Source of the DNA: WYEN01 sp049976205
GTDB taxonomy: Archaea > Thermoproteota > Thermoprotei_A > Sulfolobales > AG1
Direction: 5' to 3'
NCBI GenBank assembly: GCA_049976205.1
Contig: JBMFIR010000006.1
Coordinates: 1-54,677, forward strand
DNA length: 54,677 bases
The notes beneath the pieces are model-generated. The model was given only the letters and a program-made list of their open reading frames with translations, had not been told where the DNA came from and searched no databases. This document shows, one piece after another, positions 33,095 to 41,429 of the stretch. Each line of letters opens with the position of its first letter. Position 1 is the first letter of the stretch. A program made the position numbers and the translations under genes.

Positions 33095-34617
33095 CTAGTT
33101 TCGTAAGAACCAGATCTTTTAATATCTCTCGTTTTTAACCACTCTTCCACAGGATCAATATCTACACCGGATATTTTCTCAGCAACATGATCTATCTTAA
33201 CTACTGCTGGAATACGAATCCAGTGACCTAATAAAACAGCCTCACCTATATTAAGACTAGGTAACTGATCTATAATTTCCTCAGTCATGTATTCAGATAC
33301 ATGTGATATAAATGTTTGATCCTCTGGTTGAATAATTCTCATAATAGCCCAAGAACCTATTTGACTCATAATATCAGGATCTAATCCCCTAGGTCTCTGA
33401 GAAACAATACCTACACCTATTCCAAATTTCCTTCCTTCTCTCACTATTGTCTCAACACGATATTTGCTTAAAGTATCTCTCTCCGAAGGAATATAAATAT
33501 GTGCTTCCTCTAAGAACACCATTACAGGATGTATTAGACCTCTTTCTATTCTTGAGCTACTTTTCTTTAGCCATGTCACACGCTTCCTCTCTTCCAAGAT
33601 CCTATAGAGCCAGTGAGACACTAAAGCATCTATTTGAGACAGTGTTAATCCGGCAAGATCCACTACATTAATTTTTGACAGCTCAATCTGATCTACCACA
33701 TCTTTAGCATTATCATTTAAAAGATTCTTTAGAAAAATCTTGTTGCTCTCAACAAGATCAATTATTGCTTGAGCAGCATCTCTCATCTCACTTCTATTAG
33801 TTCTGATACTCTCGCTCTTGACACAGTTAATAAAATGCTCCAAGAAAGATTTCTCTTTTTCTAAATCAATTTTGTTCTTACAGGCTCTTACAATTAACTC
33901 TTGATTCTTAGCACCTGGTCTCACACCTATTGTTCTCGCGAATTCCTGCCAAGTTAGAGATCTTGGGTTAAGCTTAGCATCTATAATCGTGGGATACTCT
34001 CCATCGATTTTCAGATCCTTATATTCACCGTGATAATCAAAGACAATGACCGTACCTGCTCTCTTAACGATTTCTCTACTCAATAAAGCAACCATATTAC
34101 TCTTACCCATACCGGTCATCGCGATAATTGCTAGATGTCTCTGAACTATTCTATTAAGATCTATTTTAACCTCCACATCAGGATTCCTAAGTAATACCCC
34201 AACTCTGCACCATCTATAGTCAGCAGGAGAAAAAACCTTAGATAAGGTTGCTGAAGAAGCTCTATAGACTTCTGTTCCAGGTGGTGGCGCCACTGGAGGC
34301 ATTCTTAAGCTTTCTACTTCACCTAATATTCTAAAGAAACCTTTGTAATATATAGATCTACTATCTATCTTAATTATATTAGCTATTCTACCAAGATCTG
34401 TTGCTGAGATATTCTCATCAAAAATCAGTGAACCTGCAACACTACTTTGAACTAAACCTATCACGTGATATCGATCATATTTCAGTTCTATGTATTCTCC
34501 TAACATAGGTGGTTTAAGTGCTAGGAATACTCCTCCGTGAGGTTTACTTTCCCCGATCACATAACCTAACAAATCTTCTTCATTTTTAATTTTTCTAGAG
34601 GCTCCTACAGAACTCAC
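33091..34617 (-). CDS. herA: HerA bidirectional DNA helicase/translocase
   Basis: Hexameric HerA/FtsK ATPase that acts with NurA (and Mre11-Rad50) in DNA end resection. About 508 residues: an N-terminal HAS-barrel (VIGESKPHGGVF, residues about 20-130), Walker A MTGMGKSN near 171-178, VIVFDYHGEY, Walker B MVFLEEAHIY near 365, and the sensor VSQRPRGLDPDIMSQ. GTG 34617 follows GGTG by 5 nt; TTG 34629 is the longer option and overlaps nurA by 8 nt. CedB, the Ced system ATPase, is also a HerA-type protein, but direct coupling with nurA favours HerA here. Confidence 0.92.
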   Translation of the reverse strand: MSSVGASRKIKNEEDLLGYVIGESKPHGGVFLALKPPMLGEYIELKYDRYHVIGLVQSSVAGSLIFDENISATDLGRIANIIKIDSRSIYYKGFFRILGEVESLRMPPVAPPPGTEVYRASSATLSKVFSPADYRWCRVGVLLRNPDVEVKIDLNRIVQRHLAIIAMTGMGKSNMVALLSREIVKRAGTVIVFDYHGEYKDLKIDGEYPTIIDAKLNPRSLTWQEFARTIGVRPGAKNQELIVRACKNKIDLEKEKSFLEHFINCVKSESIRTNRSEMRDAAQAIIDLVESNKIFLKNLLNDNAKDVVDQIELSKINVVDLAGLTLSQIDALVSHWLYRILEERKRVTWLKKSSSRIERGLIHPVMVFLEEAHIYIPSERDTLSKYRVETIVREGRKFGIGVGIVSQRPRGLDPDIMSQIGSWAIMRIIQPEDQTFISHVSEYMTEEIIDQLPSLNIGEAVLLGHWIRIPAVVKIDHVAEKISGVDIDPVEEWLKTRDIKRSGSYETS

Positions 34618-34621
34618 GTGA

Positions 34622-35530
34622 TCACCCAAACTTCATTTTGTTTCTTAGATCAGTTATATCTAATAAATTAATTATCTTCATAATATCATCATCTGAGACC
34701 CTCACCAATTTATCTATTAACGACAAGATTATAGGATACCCATTATGACTTATGCTGTATAGAATATCTAAGATCTTTCTTAAGTAATCCATATCATTAC
34801 TCTCCTTAAAATATTCTATTCTTAAAATAGGTTTCTTAGCCTCTAATCTAATATAGGCTATATTGATCTTAAATTCTATCCCTAGAAACTCCATAGGGAA
34901 TATGGAATGTTTCGCGAAACCTATTTCTGAGGTGTATTCTTCTAAAAGATGTATATCTGGTTTATTATATAGCTCACCTATAATACTTCTCACAAGTTCT
35001 TGTGATCCACTATTCTTAGCCACAAAAATAATCTTTGAAAGATCTTTGCTAGATAAAACCCTAGCTATATCTCTTAGTTGTCTTGATAATTCTATATCAG
35101 GTCTCTCTTTTAAAAACTTATTTATAGAATAGATCTTCTTAATTAATGATCCATCGACAAGAATCAATTTATTATCAAGATCTATCACTTCTCTAAGAAC
35201 TTCTAATTCGGATCTTATAGACCTCGCATCTATATATTCTCTAGGATCATCTGCTAAGTCTCTAATATCAATCTCAGCATATTCATACTTGTTTGAACAC
35301 GTATCTATATAACCAGCATTTAAGATATATAAGTAATACCCTCTTAACTCAATCCAGTTATAACCACTATCTATAGATCCAACGCATCCTGGATCAGGGA
35401 TTATTTGAGGTTTATATCTGATCCAGATCTCTTGAAGCTTTTCTAGCACCGCTAGTGGAGGAGCTTCATAAAGCATATTTATAATCTTATCTCTAGCACT
35501 ATAAACAATATCAAAGGTTTTTATAAGCAT
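34622..35530 (-). CDS. nurA: NurA 5'-3' nuclease
   Basis: 302-residue nuclease partner of HerA. The catalytic-core motif GSIDSGYNWIEL (Asp near residue 54) and the second acidic motif LILVDGSLIK near residue 120-129 belong to the RNase-H-like NurA fold; LLSLIDKLVRVSDDD near the C-terminus matches the late conserved aspartate region. The gene precedes herA on the same strand with the coding regions touching, so they are co-transcribed. mre11 and rad50 are not in this window. Start ATG 35530. Confidence 0.88.
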   Translation of the reverse strand: MLIKTFDIVYSARDKIINMLYEAPPLAVLEKLQEIWIRYKPQIIPDPGCVGSIDSGYNWIELRGYYLYILNAGYIDTCSNKYEYAEIDIRDLADDPREYIDARSIRSELEVLREVIDLDNKLILVDGSLIKKIYSINKFLKERPDIELSRQLRDIARVLSSKDLSKIIFVAKNSGSQELVRSIIGELYNKPDIHLLEEYTSEIGFAKHSIFPMEFLGIEFKINIAYIRLEAKKPILRIEYFKESNDMDYLRKILDILYSISHNGYPIILSLIDKLVRVSDDDIMKIINLLDITDLRNKMKFG

Positions 35531-35617
35531 TACTTCATCAATATTATAATATTAAAATACACAGAGATATTTATTTTACTCAATTTCAAGTAATTAATTG
35601 TTTTAATGAGCAGAAGC

Positions 35618-35629
35618 TTATATATTTTC
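35618..35629 (+). promoter_or_regulatory. TATA box of rpsS
   Basis: CTTATATATTTT about 31-42 nt upstream of ATG 35660 predicts a transcript with a leader of roughly 10 nt. This gene is transcribed alone here, away from the usual ribosomal-protein cluster. Confidence 0.5.
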
Positions 35630-35659
35630 TTCTGATAATTTAAATATAGTGCAGAGACT

Positions 35660-36097
35660 ATGTCAGAGAAGATCCCTCAGTGGATGCCTCCTGAGTGGCT
35701 TAAGATTAGATACAGAGGAAAGACTATTTTAGAGCTCTTAGAGATGCCTATGGATGAAGTAGTTAAGCTACTGCCTTCAAGAGCTAGAAGAAGTCTCAGA
35801 AGAGGATTATCAGAGGAGAAAAAGAAGCTACTAGAGAAAGTAATTGCTGCCAGAAGAGCTTTGGAGCAGGGTAAGAAGATAGTTATTAAAACACATGTGA
35901 GAGATATAATTATACTACCTATAATGGTTGGTTTAACAATAGCTATTTATAACGGTAAAGAATATGTTCCTGTAACAATTACTCCTGAAATGATCGGGCA
36001 TTACTTAGGTGAGTATTCAATAACTACTAAGAAAGTTGAGCACGGCGAACCTGGTCTAAAGGCTACTAGAAGTAGTCTATTTGTTGCTATGAAGTAG
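35660..36097 (+). CDS. rpsS: 30S ribosomal protein uS19
   Basis: 145 residues, archaeal/eukaryal-length uS19 (rat S15 type), a protein of the 30S head that contacts the A-site finger and helix 42. Typical stretches: PEWLKIRYRGKTILEL, LPSRARRSLRRGL, KTHVRDIIILP, VTITPEMIGHYLGEY and the C-terminal GEPGLKATRSSLFVA. It sits alone between nurA and a DUF429 gene, not in the S10-spc cluster. Confidence 0.97.
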   Translation: MSEKIPQWMPPEWLKIRYRGKTILELLEMPMDEVVKLLPSRARRSLRRGLSEEKKKLLEKVIAARRALEQGKKIVIKTHVRDIIILPIMVGLTIAIYNGKEYVPVTITPEMIGHYLGEYSITTKKVEHGEPGLKATRSSLFVAMK

Positions 36098-36107
36098 ATC
36101 TATTATT

Positions 36108-36683
36108 TCAATGATTTTTTTGAACAATGATCATACCTCTATTAAATATCTCTTTGACTTTAACTAGATCACCTGATAATACATAGATCTCTCCATCCTC
36201 AGCCTTAAATACCTCGCACTCCCCTAATTCATATGCTAGAGATGTAAGTGCACATATGAACGCATCTCTATCGTCTTTAGTAAAGGTCTGTTTTATGTAG
36301 TAATCTATTACAGATCCTACGCTAGATAAATATTCACTACTTCTAGGATGCGTCTCTAGTATAACTCCCTTATAATTTATCTGCTTTAGTTTCTCTAATA
36401 ATTCAATATTTCTAATGACAAGATCTCTTATGAAGTTAGGTGGAAATACTCGAAGACCTTTCCTAATCATTTTTTTCTCTACTTCTCTATAACCTTTTGA
36501 TAAAGTGAATGGAGCATCTATAGATAGTACATCGCATTCACTAACTACATCAATAATCTCTTCCAAGGTATTTCTTCTATCAATCCTAATCCTTATATAA
36601 TATTCCTCTACAATGATCTTGGCTATACTACTGCTTCTCTTAATAGAGAGATCTATGCCACAGAATACCTTGTTTCTCAACAT
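36108..36683 (-). CDS. DUF429 family protein, predicted RNase-H-fold nuclease
   Basis: 191 residues. Acidic motifs of the family: GIDLS near residue 9, LSIDAPF near 53, ETHPRSS near 107 and KDDRDAFICALT near 133. The arrangement suggests an RNase-H-like metal-dependent nuclease, but the substrate is unknown. It shares one nucleotide with the upstream LOG-like gene (36683), so the two are translationally coupled. Confidence 0.78.
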   Translation of the reverse strand: MLRNKVFCGIDLSIKRSSSIAKIIVEEYYIRIRIDRRNTLEEIIDVVSECDVLSIDAPFTLSKGYREVEKKMIRKGLRVFPPNFIRDLVIRNIELLEKLKQINYKGVILETHPRSSEYLSSVGSVIDYYIKQTFTKDDRDAFICALTSLAYELGECEVFKAEDGEIYVLSGDLVKVKEIFNRGMIIVQKNH

Positions 36684-37234
36684 TAGTTTTTCCTAATGGA
36701 TTTTAATAGATCCTCAGATAATTCTCTCGCTAATCCCTCAGGATCTCGTCTATAGTATTTTATTACAGCGTTTCGTCTCGGATCAATGTATGGATTAAAT
36801 ATTTGTTCAAGTAGATCACTTGGGTAATCATATCCTGTTAAAACATATGAGTTCTTATTATTAGAGTATGCTATAAAGATCTCTATTATTGTACCAGCAT
36901 ATCCACCGACGGCTACCAAAACGTCTCCTGACAAGACTAGGGTCTCTGATCTCTGCCTCATACTGAGACCGGTGTATATTGGTATGAAACAATCTTTTCT
37001 AGGAACTTCTGGTAGCTCTGTCATATTATATGGAAGAATAAATACGCTCTTTACACTGTGTCTACATGCTTCGTCAGCTATTACCTTCATGGTTCCATAG
37101 TATCCCCCTAAATAAAATATCATGTTATGATCTAAGGAATCAACTAAGGACTTAATTAGTTTCTTAATATCTTTAGATAAATCCTCGGTTGGTGGATCAC
37201 TATGTGCAGCAAAAGATATTCTGTACATAACCAT
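36683..37234 (-). CDS. LOG/DprA-like Rossmann-fold protein
   Basis: 183 residues with the nucleotide-binding loops FYLGGYYGTMKV and LVAVGGYAGTIIEI, which recall the PGGxGTxxE motif of LOG (cytokinin-activating phosphoribohydrolase) and the TIGR00725 family. The second copy here reads GGYAGT, with the following glutamate kept. A nucleoside-monophosphate hydrolase or binding role is possible, not proven. It is the middle of a run of minus-strand genes (zinc ribbon, signal peptidase, LOG-like, DUF429). Confidence 0.72.
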   Translation of the reverse strand: MVMYRISFAAHSDPPTEDLSKDIKKLIKSLVDSLDHNMIFYLGGYYGTMKVIADEACRHSVKSVFILPYNMTELPEVPRKDCFIPIYTGLSMRQRSETLVLSGDVLVAVGGYAGTIIEIFIAYSNNKNSYVLTGYDYPSDLLEQIFNPYIDPRRNAVIKYYRRDPEGLARELSEDLLKSIRKN

Positions 37235-37248
37235 TTCCCCTAAAAAAA

Positions 37249-37689
37249 TTATTTCAATAAAATTAGTGGTATAATACCTACGTAGGGTATTTTAATAACT
37301 ACTCCCTTCCCAAGACTTAAAACTTTTCCAATTACTGATCTAAAGCTTATGCCGGGTTCTCCTGGGTTATTAGGAGGATCTGGAATAGGGTTATTATCAC
37401 CCTTAGTGACATAATAGTAGGAGTCTTTATAGATCTTTATTTCTATTACTCTATGGATAATTAATTCACCATTAGGTCTTTTAAAAACTATTACATCTCC
37501 CACATTTATTTCCCTAGGATCACTTATTGGGATCATGAAAACAATATCTCCAGTATTTAGAGTAGGCTCCATACTACGCCCCTCAACAACCGCTAAAAAG
37601 TGAGTATTTGATAATTTTCCGTATAGAGAGAATCCGAGTAGAAAAACAACTATGATTGTTAAAAGAAGATCTGTTTTTCTAATCCTCAT
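37249..37689 (-). CDS. Signal peptidase I, archaeal type (S26B)
   Basis: 146 residues: one N-terminal membrane helix (about residues 8-25), the nucleophile serine in VEGRSMEPTL, the MIPISDPREINVGDVIVF box and the archaeal histidine in LIIHRVIEI that replaces the bacterial lysine, then KGDNNP and a final hydrophobic segment that may re-enter the membrane. It removes signal peptides from secreted proteins. Start ATG 37689 lies inside the end of the zinc-ribbon gene, with an 11-nt overlap. Confidence 0.92.
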   Translation of the reverse strand: MRIRKTDLLLTIIVVFLLGFSLYGKLSNTHFLAVVEGRSMEPTLNTGDIVFMIPISDPREINVGDVIVFKRPNGELIIHRVIEIKIYKDSYYYVTKGDNNPIPDPPNNPGEPGISFRSVIGKVLSLGKGVVIKIPYVGIIPLILLK

Positions 37690-37975
37690 CTAAATCACTG
37701 AGATCTATCTCTATGATCTTACCTTCTCTAGGTTTCTGCTTCTCCACAGGCTTCTCCTCCTCTCCAAATTCCACATCTTCACCAGCCTTGATCTTTGATA
37801 TAACAGCTCTCCATCTATGACCGCAGTTAGGGCACTGAAAAGAACCCATTATAGTTATAGTTACTCTGCCTCTTGAGTCAGGTATTGGAGAGACTAGATG
37901 CCACGTTTTCTCAGGCTCCTTAACTTCGTATCCGCATCTAGGACATATGTTAGGTTTTTCACCTTTTTTTCTCAA
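37679..37975 (-). CDS. Zinc-ribbon protein of unknown function
   Basis: 98 residues with two CxxC knuckles, CPRCG near residue 11 and CPNCG near 48, about 33 residues apart, enclosing a beta-rich insert (RVTITIMGSFQ). The C-terminal 30 residues are acidic and basic, disordered-looking (EEEKPVEKQKPREG) and end EIDLSDLDED. This looks like a nucleic-acid- or protein-binding adaptor; no family name comes to mind. TTG 37975 is the start. The stop lies inside the signal peptidase start region. Confidence 0.75.
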   Translation of the reverse strand: MRKKGEKPNICPRCGYEVKEPEKTWHLVSPIPDSRGRVTITIMGSFQCPNCGHRWRAVISKIKAGEDVEFGEEEKPVEKQKPREGKIIEIDLSDLDED

Positions 37976-38237
37976 TTCCTAGACCTTATTATTATCTCAC
38001 AGTAAAGAATAAAATAATATTTTGCTCGTAATTCATATCAAGCTTTTACCAAGACCATTGACCCTCATATTAACTATGATAAAACTATTCAGAGAACAGA
38101 AACCTAATTTACTCGCGGAAGCTTATATAAATTAATTCTAAGTTGACTTAAAAGGTATTCAGATTAATTAAATAATTAGTAAATAGAAACATTTGACAAT
38201 ATTATTGCTCTAGAGAATAGAAAGGTCAGAGAAATCC

Positions 38238-38849
38238 ATGACAGGCCCTGATCTTGAGAGAAAAGTGAAGTATCTAGGAGGCCACTTAATGATGAAGAAA
38301 GAATATGGAGATATGATTCTTGAGGGTAGGAAAACGAGCACTATCAGACTAGGATATATCATACCTAAGAAAAAAGAGATCATTATACACAGTGGTGGAA
38401 GACCTATTGCTAAAGCTGTTATTGATGAAGTTATTCATAAAAAATTATCTGAGTTAGATGATGAGGATGTGGTACGTGAAGGATATAATTCAAAGAAAGA
38501 GTTATTTAAGGAGCTTAGAAAAATCTATGGAAAAAATATATCTAAGGATAGCGTCGTAACTATAATAAGATTTCATTTAACTGAAAGACTTGATCACCTA
38601 GATTTCTCTAAGCCCTATATGGGTCTTAAACCTAGAGATATAGCTGCGCTAGGTCTAAGATATCTAAATAGTGAGTTGCTAGAGGAGGAGAAGAAGATCC
38701 TTCAGGTACTTAGAGAGACTGGTAGTATTAGGAAGACCGCTTACAAAATCTATGGTACAGTAGAAAAACGATTCAATATTAGATTAGTTCTTAAGAAAGT
38801 TATTGAGAAATTAGTTATGCGAGGTATTTTAGAGATTAGTACTCTCTAG
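38238..38849 (+). CDS. ASCH-domain protein with C-terminal helical (HTH-like) region
   Basis: 203 residues. Residues about 10-115 are an ASCH domain: YGDMILEGRKTSTIRLG, then GGRPIAKAVIDEV and a late VVTIIRF strand, a fold that binds RNA or modified nucleotides. Residues about 125-200 are helical and may contain a winged-helix or HTH (LQVLRETGSIRKTAYKIYG then VIEKLVMRGILEIS), suggesting it could recognise nucleic acid as well. Start ATG 38238 behind AGGTCAGAG. The upstream 262 bp carry a TATA-like GCTTATATAAATTA near 38121-38134 but no gene. Confidence 0.78.
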   Translation: MTGPDLERKVKYLGGHLMMKKEYGDMILEGRKTSTIRLGYIIPKKKEIIIHSGGRPIAKAVIDEVIHKKLSELDDEDVVREGYNSKKELFKELRKIYGKNISKDSVVTIIRFHLTERLDHLDFSKPYMGLKPRDIAALGLRYLNSELLEEEKKILQVLRETGSIRKTAYKIYGTVEKRFNIRLVLKKVIEKLVMRGILEISTL

Positions 38850-38863
38850 AGATCTCGAATAAC

Positions 38864-39277
38864 TCATAATTCTCCTATGTTTTTGGCTACAAAATCTTCT
38901 AACTCGCTCAGATTCATGAACCCCTCATGTCTTACCACTAAATCTCCATTTTTAAATATTATAATTGTTGGAACAGCAAAGACTTGATATATTATGCTTA
39001 GAATTAAATTATTTTTCAGTGTAGTATTTATCTTAGCAAATTTAATATTAGAACCATTTATTTTTCTCGCTAAGGCAAATTCTTCGAAGATTGGGAGAAA
39101 TCTCTTACAAACCGGGCATCCAGGATTATAGAAAACAATTACTGAGTATCCCTCATTAATAAATTTTTTGAAGTTCTCTAAACCCTCTATCTCTACTACA
39201 TACTTATCTTTTTGAGAGAGTAATCGCTTATATAGCTCCTCTGCGATCTCGCGCAATCTACTCTCGATTTCATCCAT
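38864..39277 (-). CDS. Thioredoxin-fold protein
   Basis: 137 residues with the active-site CPVC in YNPGCPVCKRFLP and the cis-proline VFAVPTIIIF. It has an N-terminal helical extension of about 35 residues before the fold. Cysteine pair and fold imply thiol-disulfide exchange in the cytosol; a role with SOD next to it (91 nt upstream, same strand) in redox defence is plausible. Start ATG 39277. Confidence 0.88.
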   Translation of the reverse strand: MDEIESRLREIAEELYKRLLSQKDKYVVEIEGLENFKKFINEGYSVIVFYNPGCPVCKRFLPIFEEFALARKINGSNIKFAKINTTLKNNLILSIIYQVFAVPTIIIFKNGDLVVRHEGFMNLSELEDFVAKNIGEL

Positions 39278-39367
39278 TGAGTCTCTCCAATATATTATAT
39301 TATCTAATTAGTTAGTAGAAAAATTAATTGATTTTCTCTTAAAGGATCTCACAAAAAATCTCTGGGT

Positions 39368-40003
39368 CTATGGAAGCACTCCATATGCTTCTTTACCTTT
39401 GTTAATTGCAGAATTTAATCTCTTCTCGACATCGTCCCAATTAACCACATTCCACCAATTATCTACGTAAGTAGATCTATCGTTTTTATACTGTAGATAG
39501 TAAGCATGCTCAAAGACGTCTACTATGAGTACAGGTATTATGCCTGCTACTTGTAGAACATTGTGTTTCTCTATTTGATAAATCCTTATTTCTCCTAACA
39601 GGATATCATAGCCTAAGGCAGTCCACCCAACGCCTTCAACGTTTTTAGCTGCTGCGGAGAATAATTCTTTGAATTTTTGGAAAGAGCCGAAGGATTTATC
39701 AATTAGATCTCCCAGATATCCACCCGGTGTTCCACCACCCTTGCCTGCTGGCGCCATGTTATGCCAGAAGAGGCTATGGAGTATGTGTCCTCCATAGTTA
39801 AATGAGAAATCTCTTAGAACGGCTCTTACATCGATCTGTAATTCTCCTTTTAAGTGTTTTTCTAATTTCTCAAGTGCCGCGTTCGCTCCATTTACATATC
39901 CTTGATGATGTTTCTGGTGATGAACTTTCATTATTTCTTCTGATATATATGGTTCCAACGCATTGTAGGAATAGGGAAGTGGAGGTAACTCATACCTCTT
40001 CAT
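39368..40003 (-). CDS. sod: Superoxide dismutase, Fe/Mn family
   Basis: 211 residues. Metal ligands are visible as H in MKVHHQKHHQGYV (first) and in ILHSLFWHN (second), then D and H in VDVFEHAYYLQY. The remaining active-site stretch GGTPGGYLGDLIDKSFGS is normal. Metal choice (Fe or Mn) cannot be told. ATG 40003 stands 4 nt after GGTG; an in-frame GTG 40012 is part of that site. Its presence means the organism at least tolerates oxygen exposure. Confidence 0.96.
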   Translation of the reverse strand: MKRYELPPLPYSYNALEPYISEEIMKVHHQKHHQGYVNGANAALEKLEKHLKGELQIDVRAVLRDFSFNYGGHILHSLFWHNMAPAGKGGGTPGGYLGDLIDKSFGSFQKFKELFSAAAKNVEGVGWTALGYDILLGEIRIYQIEKHNVLQVAGIIPVLIVDVFEHAYYLQYKNDRSTYVDNWWNVVNWDDVEKRLNSAINKGKEAYGVLP

Positions 40004-40059
40004 ATGATACACCTTATAATATAGATATGGATACTTATAAAAAGTTATTTATTTACATA

Positions 40060-41232
40060 TTATAAGTCAATGTATCTTAATTGCTCAATAACATATTTTC
40101 TTATTTCATTTGGCTTAGGTAATTCTCTTATAATCTTTCCCTTCTCCATGTATTTGAGAAGTAGATTCTCCGGTTCTCCACCATCTGGGCACTTAGGGAC
40201 TGGATCGCCCCAGGAGCTGACGTAGTACAGGTATTTGTTCTCGAATAAACACCTATAGATCTTTTTAGCGCCAGGTAGTTTTCCTCTCTTAGAGAACGGC
40301 ACCCACTTATTATCTCTATAGATCTCTACTATATCTAGACTGAGATCTACGCTTTGTGGAAAAGCTATTGATGTTCCCACACCGAAGCCGTCTGCAACAT
40401 CTCGTAGATTAACTATATCTCTCTCATCTAATCCTCCACTCACGAAAACCTTTACATCATCTCTACCAATCATATGTAGTGTCCATTTAACTTCTTCAAC
40501 AATTCTTCTCATATTACCTCTCCTAGAGCTTGGAGTATCGAGTCTAACACCTGTTAGTTTCTCTCCTAGTGTCTCAACGGCTAATAATGTCTCAACTCTC
40601 TCATCAAATAAAGTATCTACTAAAGCAATTCTTGGAACTTCCTTATCCATTGTCTCATCAAAAGCTCTCCATGCTTTTCTTGGGTCACCAAAAACTAATA
40701 TTAGTAAGTGAGGCATTGTACCTAAAGGTTTGATCCCAAGCAACTCCTCGCTGTAGGCTCCTGATACAGCATCACAGCCACCTATGTATGCAGCTCTATC
40801 AAGGACATATGCTAGTATTGGGTGAGCTGCTCTCAAACCGAAGAAGATGAGTGTTTTATCACCAGCTAACTTCTTCATTCTGGCAGCCTTCGTAGCCACT
40901 GAGGTGGGATGTCTAAGTATTCCTAAGAGTGCTGTCTCTAACTCAACAAATTCTCCCACGGGCCCCTCAATCAGCATAACAGGATCTAATTCTCTAAACA
41001 CCGTCCCCTCCGGGATTGCATAGACATCTAATTCTCTGCCCTCTAGCAATTTCAGAGCCTCCTCTAAGCCTGCGAAAACAGCCCATTTATATTCTCTGGG
41101 TAAACCATATACATGAACCTCTGCTCTAACTAATGTTCTGTCTAATCCATATTTCCTCAAGATCGCTAGAGTTCTCTTGAAATAAATATCTGTAATCTTG
41201 CCCTTTCTTACATCATCCCAACTAGGATACAT
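40060..41232 (-). CDS. pncB: Nicotinate phosphoribosyltransferase
   Basis: 390 residues; converts nicotinate and PRPP to NaMN in NAD salvage. N-terminal KITDIYFKRT, AEVHVYGLP, the EGTVFRELDPVM region, the conserved histidine stretch LRAAHPILAY, GCDAVSGAYS, VRLDTPSSRRG with the phosphate-binding VFVSGGLDERDI and GFGVGTSIAFP, and a small zinc-like C-terminal insert with KKIYRC and PKCPD. It matches the archaeal class (type III length). Start ATG 41232. Confidence 0.93.
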   Translation of the reverse strand: MYPSWDDVRKGKITDIYFKRTLAILRKYGLDRTLVRAEVHVYGLPREYKWAVFAGLEEALKLLEGRELDVYAIPEGTVFRELDPVMLIEGPVGEFVELETALLGILRHPTSVATKAARMKKLAGDKTLIFFGLRAAHPILAYVLDRAAYIGGCDAVSGAYSEELLGIKPLGTMPHLLILVFGDPRKAWRAFDETMDKEVPRIALVDTLFDERVETLLAVETLGEKLTGVRLDTPSSRRGNMRRIVEEVKWTLHMIGRDDVKVFVSGGLDERDIVNLRDVADGFGVGTSIAFPQSVDLSLDIVEIYRDNKWVPFSKRGKLPGAKKIYRCLFENKYLYYVSSWGDPVPKCPDGGEPENLLLKYMEKGKIIRELPKPNEIRKYVIEQLRYIDL

Positions 41233-41429
41233 TATCGTTAATTCCCTCTAAAAAATAATATAGAGGCTAAATATATAGTATTTGACGTTCTCTTCAAAAT
41301 TTTCATAAATTAATAGAGCTAAGTTATAAATAATATCTCTTGCTTTAATATAAGGATCGTACTTTATAGAGATCTTATAGTGACTTAAATAATATAACAG
41401 CTTTACTAAGAATACTAAGTGGATAATAA

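Noticed and set aside
33091..34629. CedB, the ATPase of the Ced system
   Set aside because: The direct overlap with nurA is the hallmark of HerA; proximity to CedA-like genes alone is not enough.
37976..38237. C/D-box small RNA in the 262-bp gap
   Set aside because: No RTGATGA/CTGA pair with suitable spacing was found; only a TATA-like element is supported.
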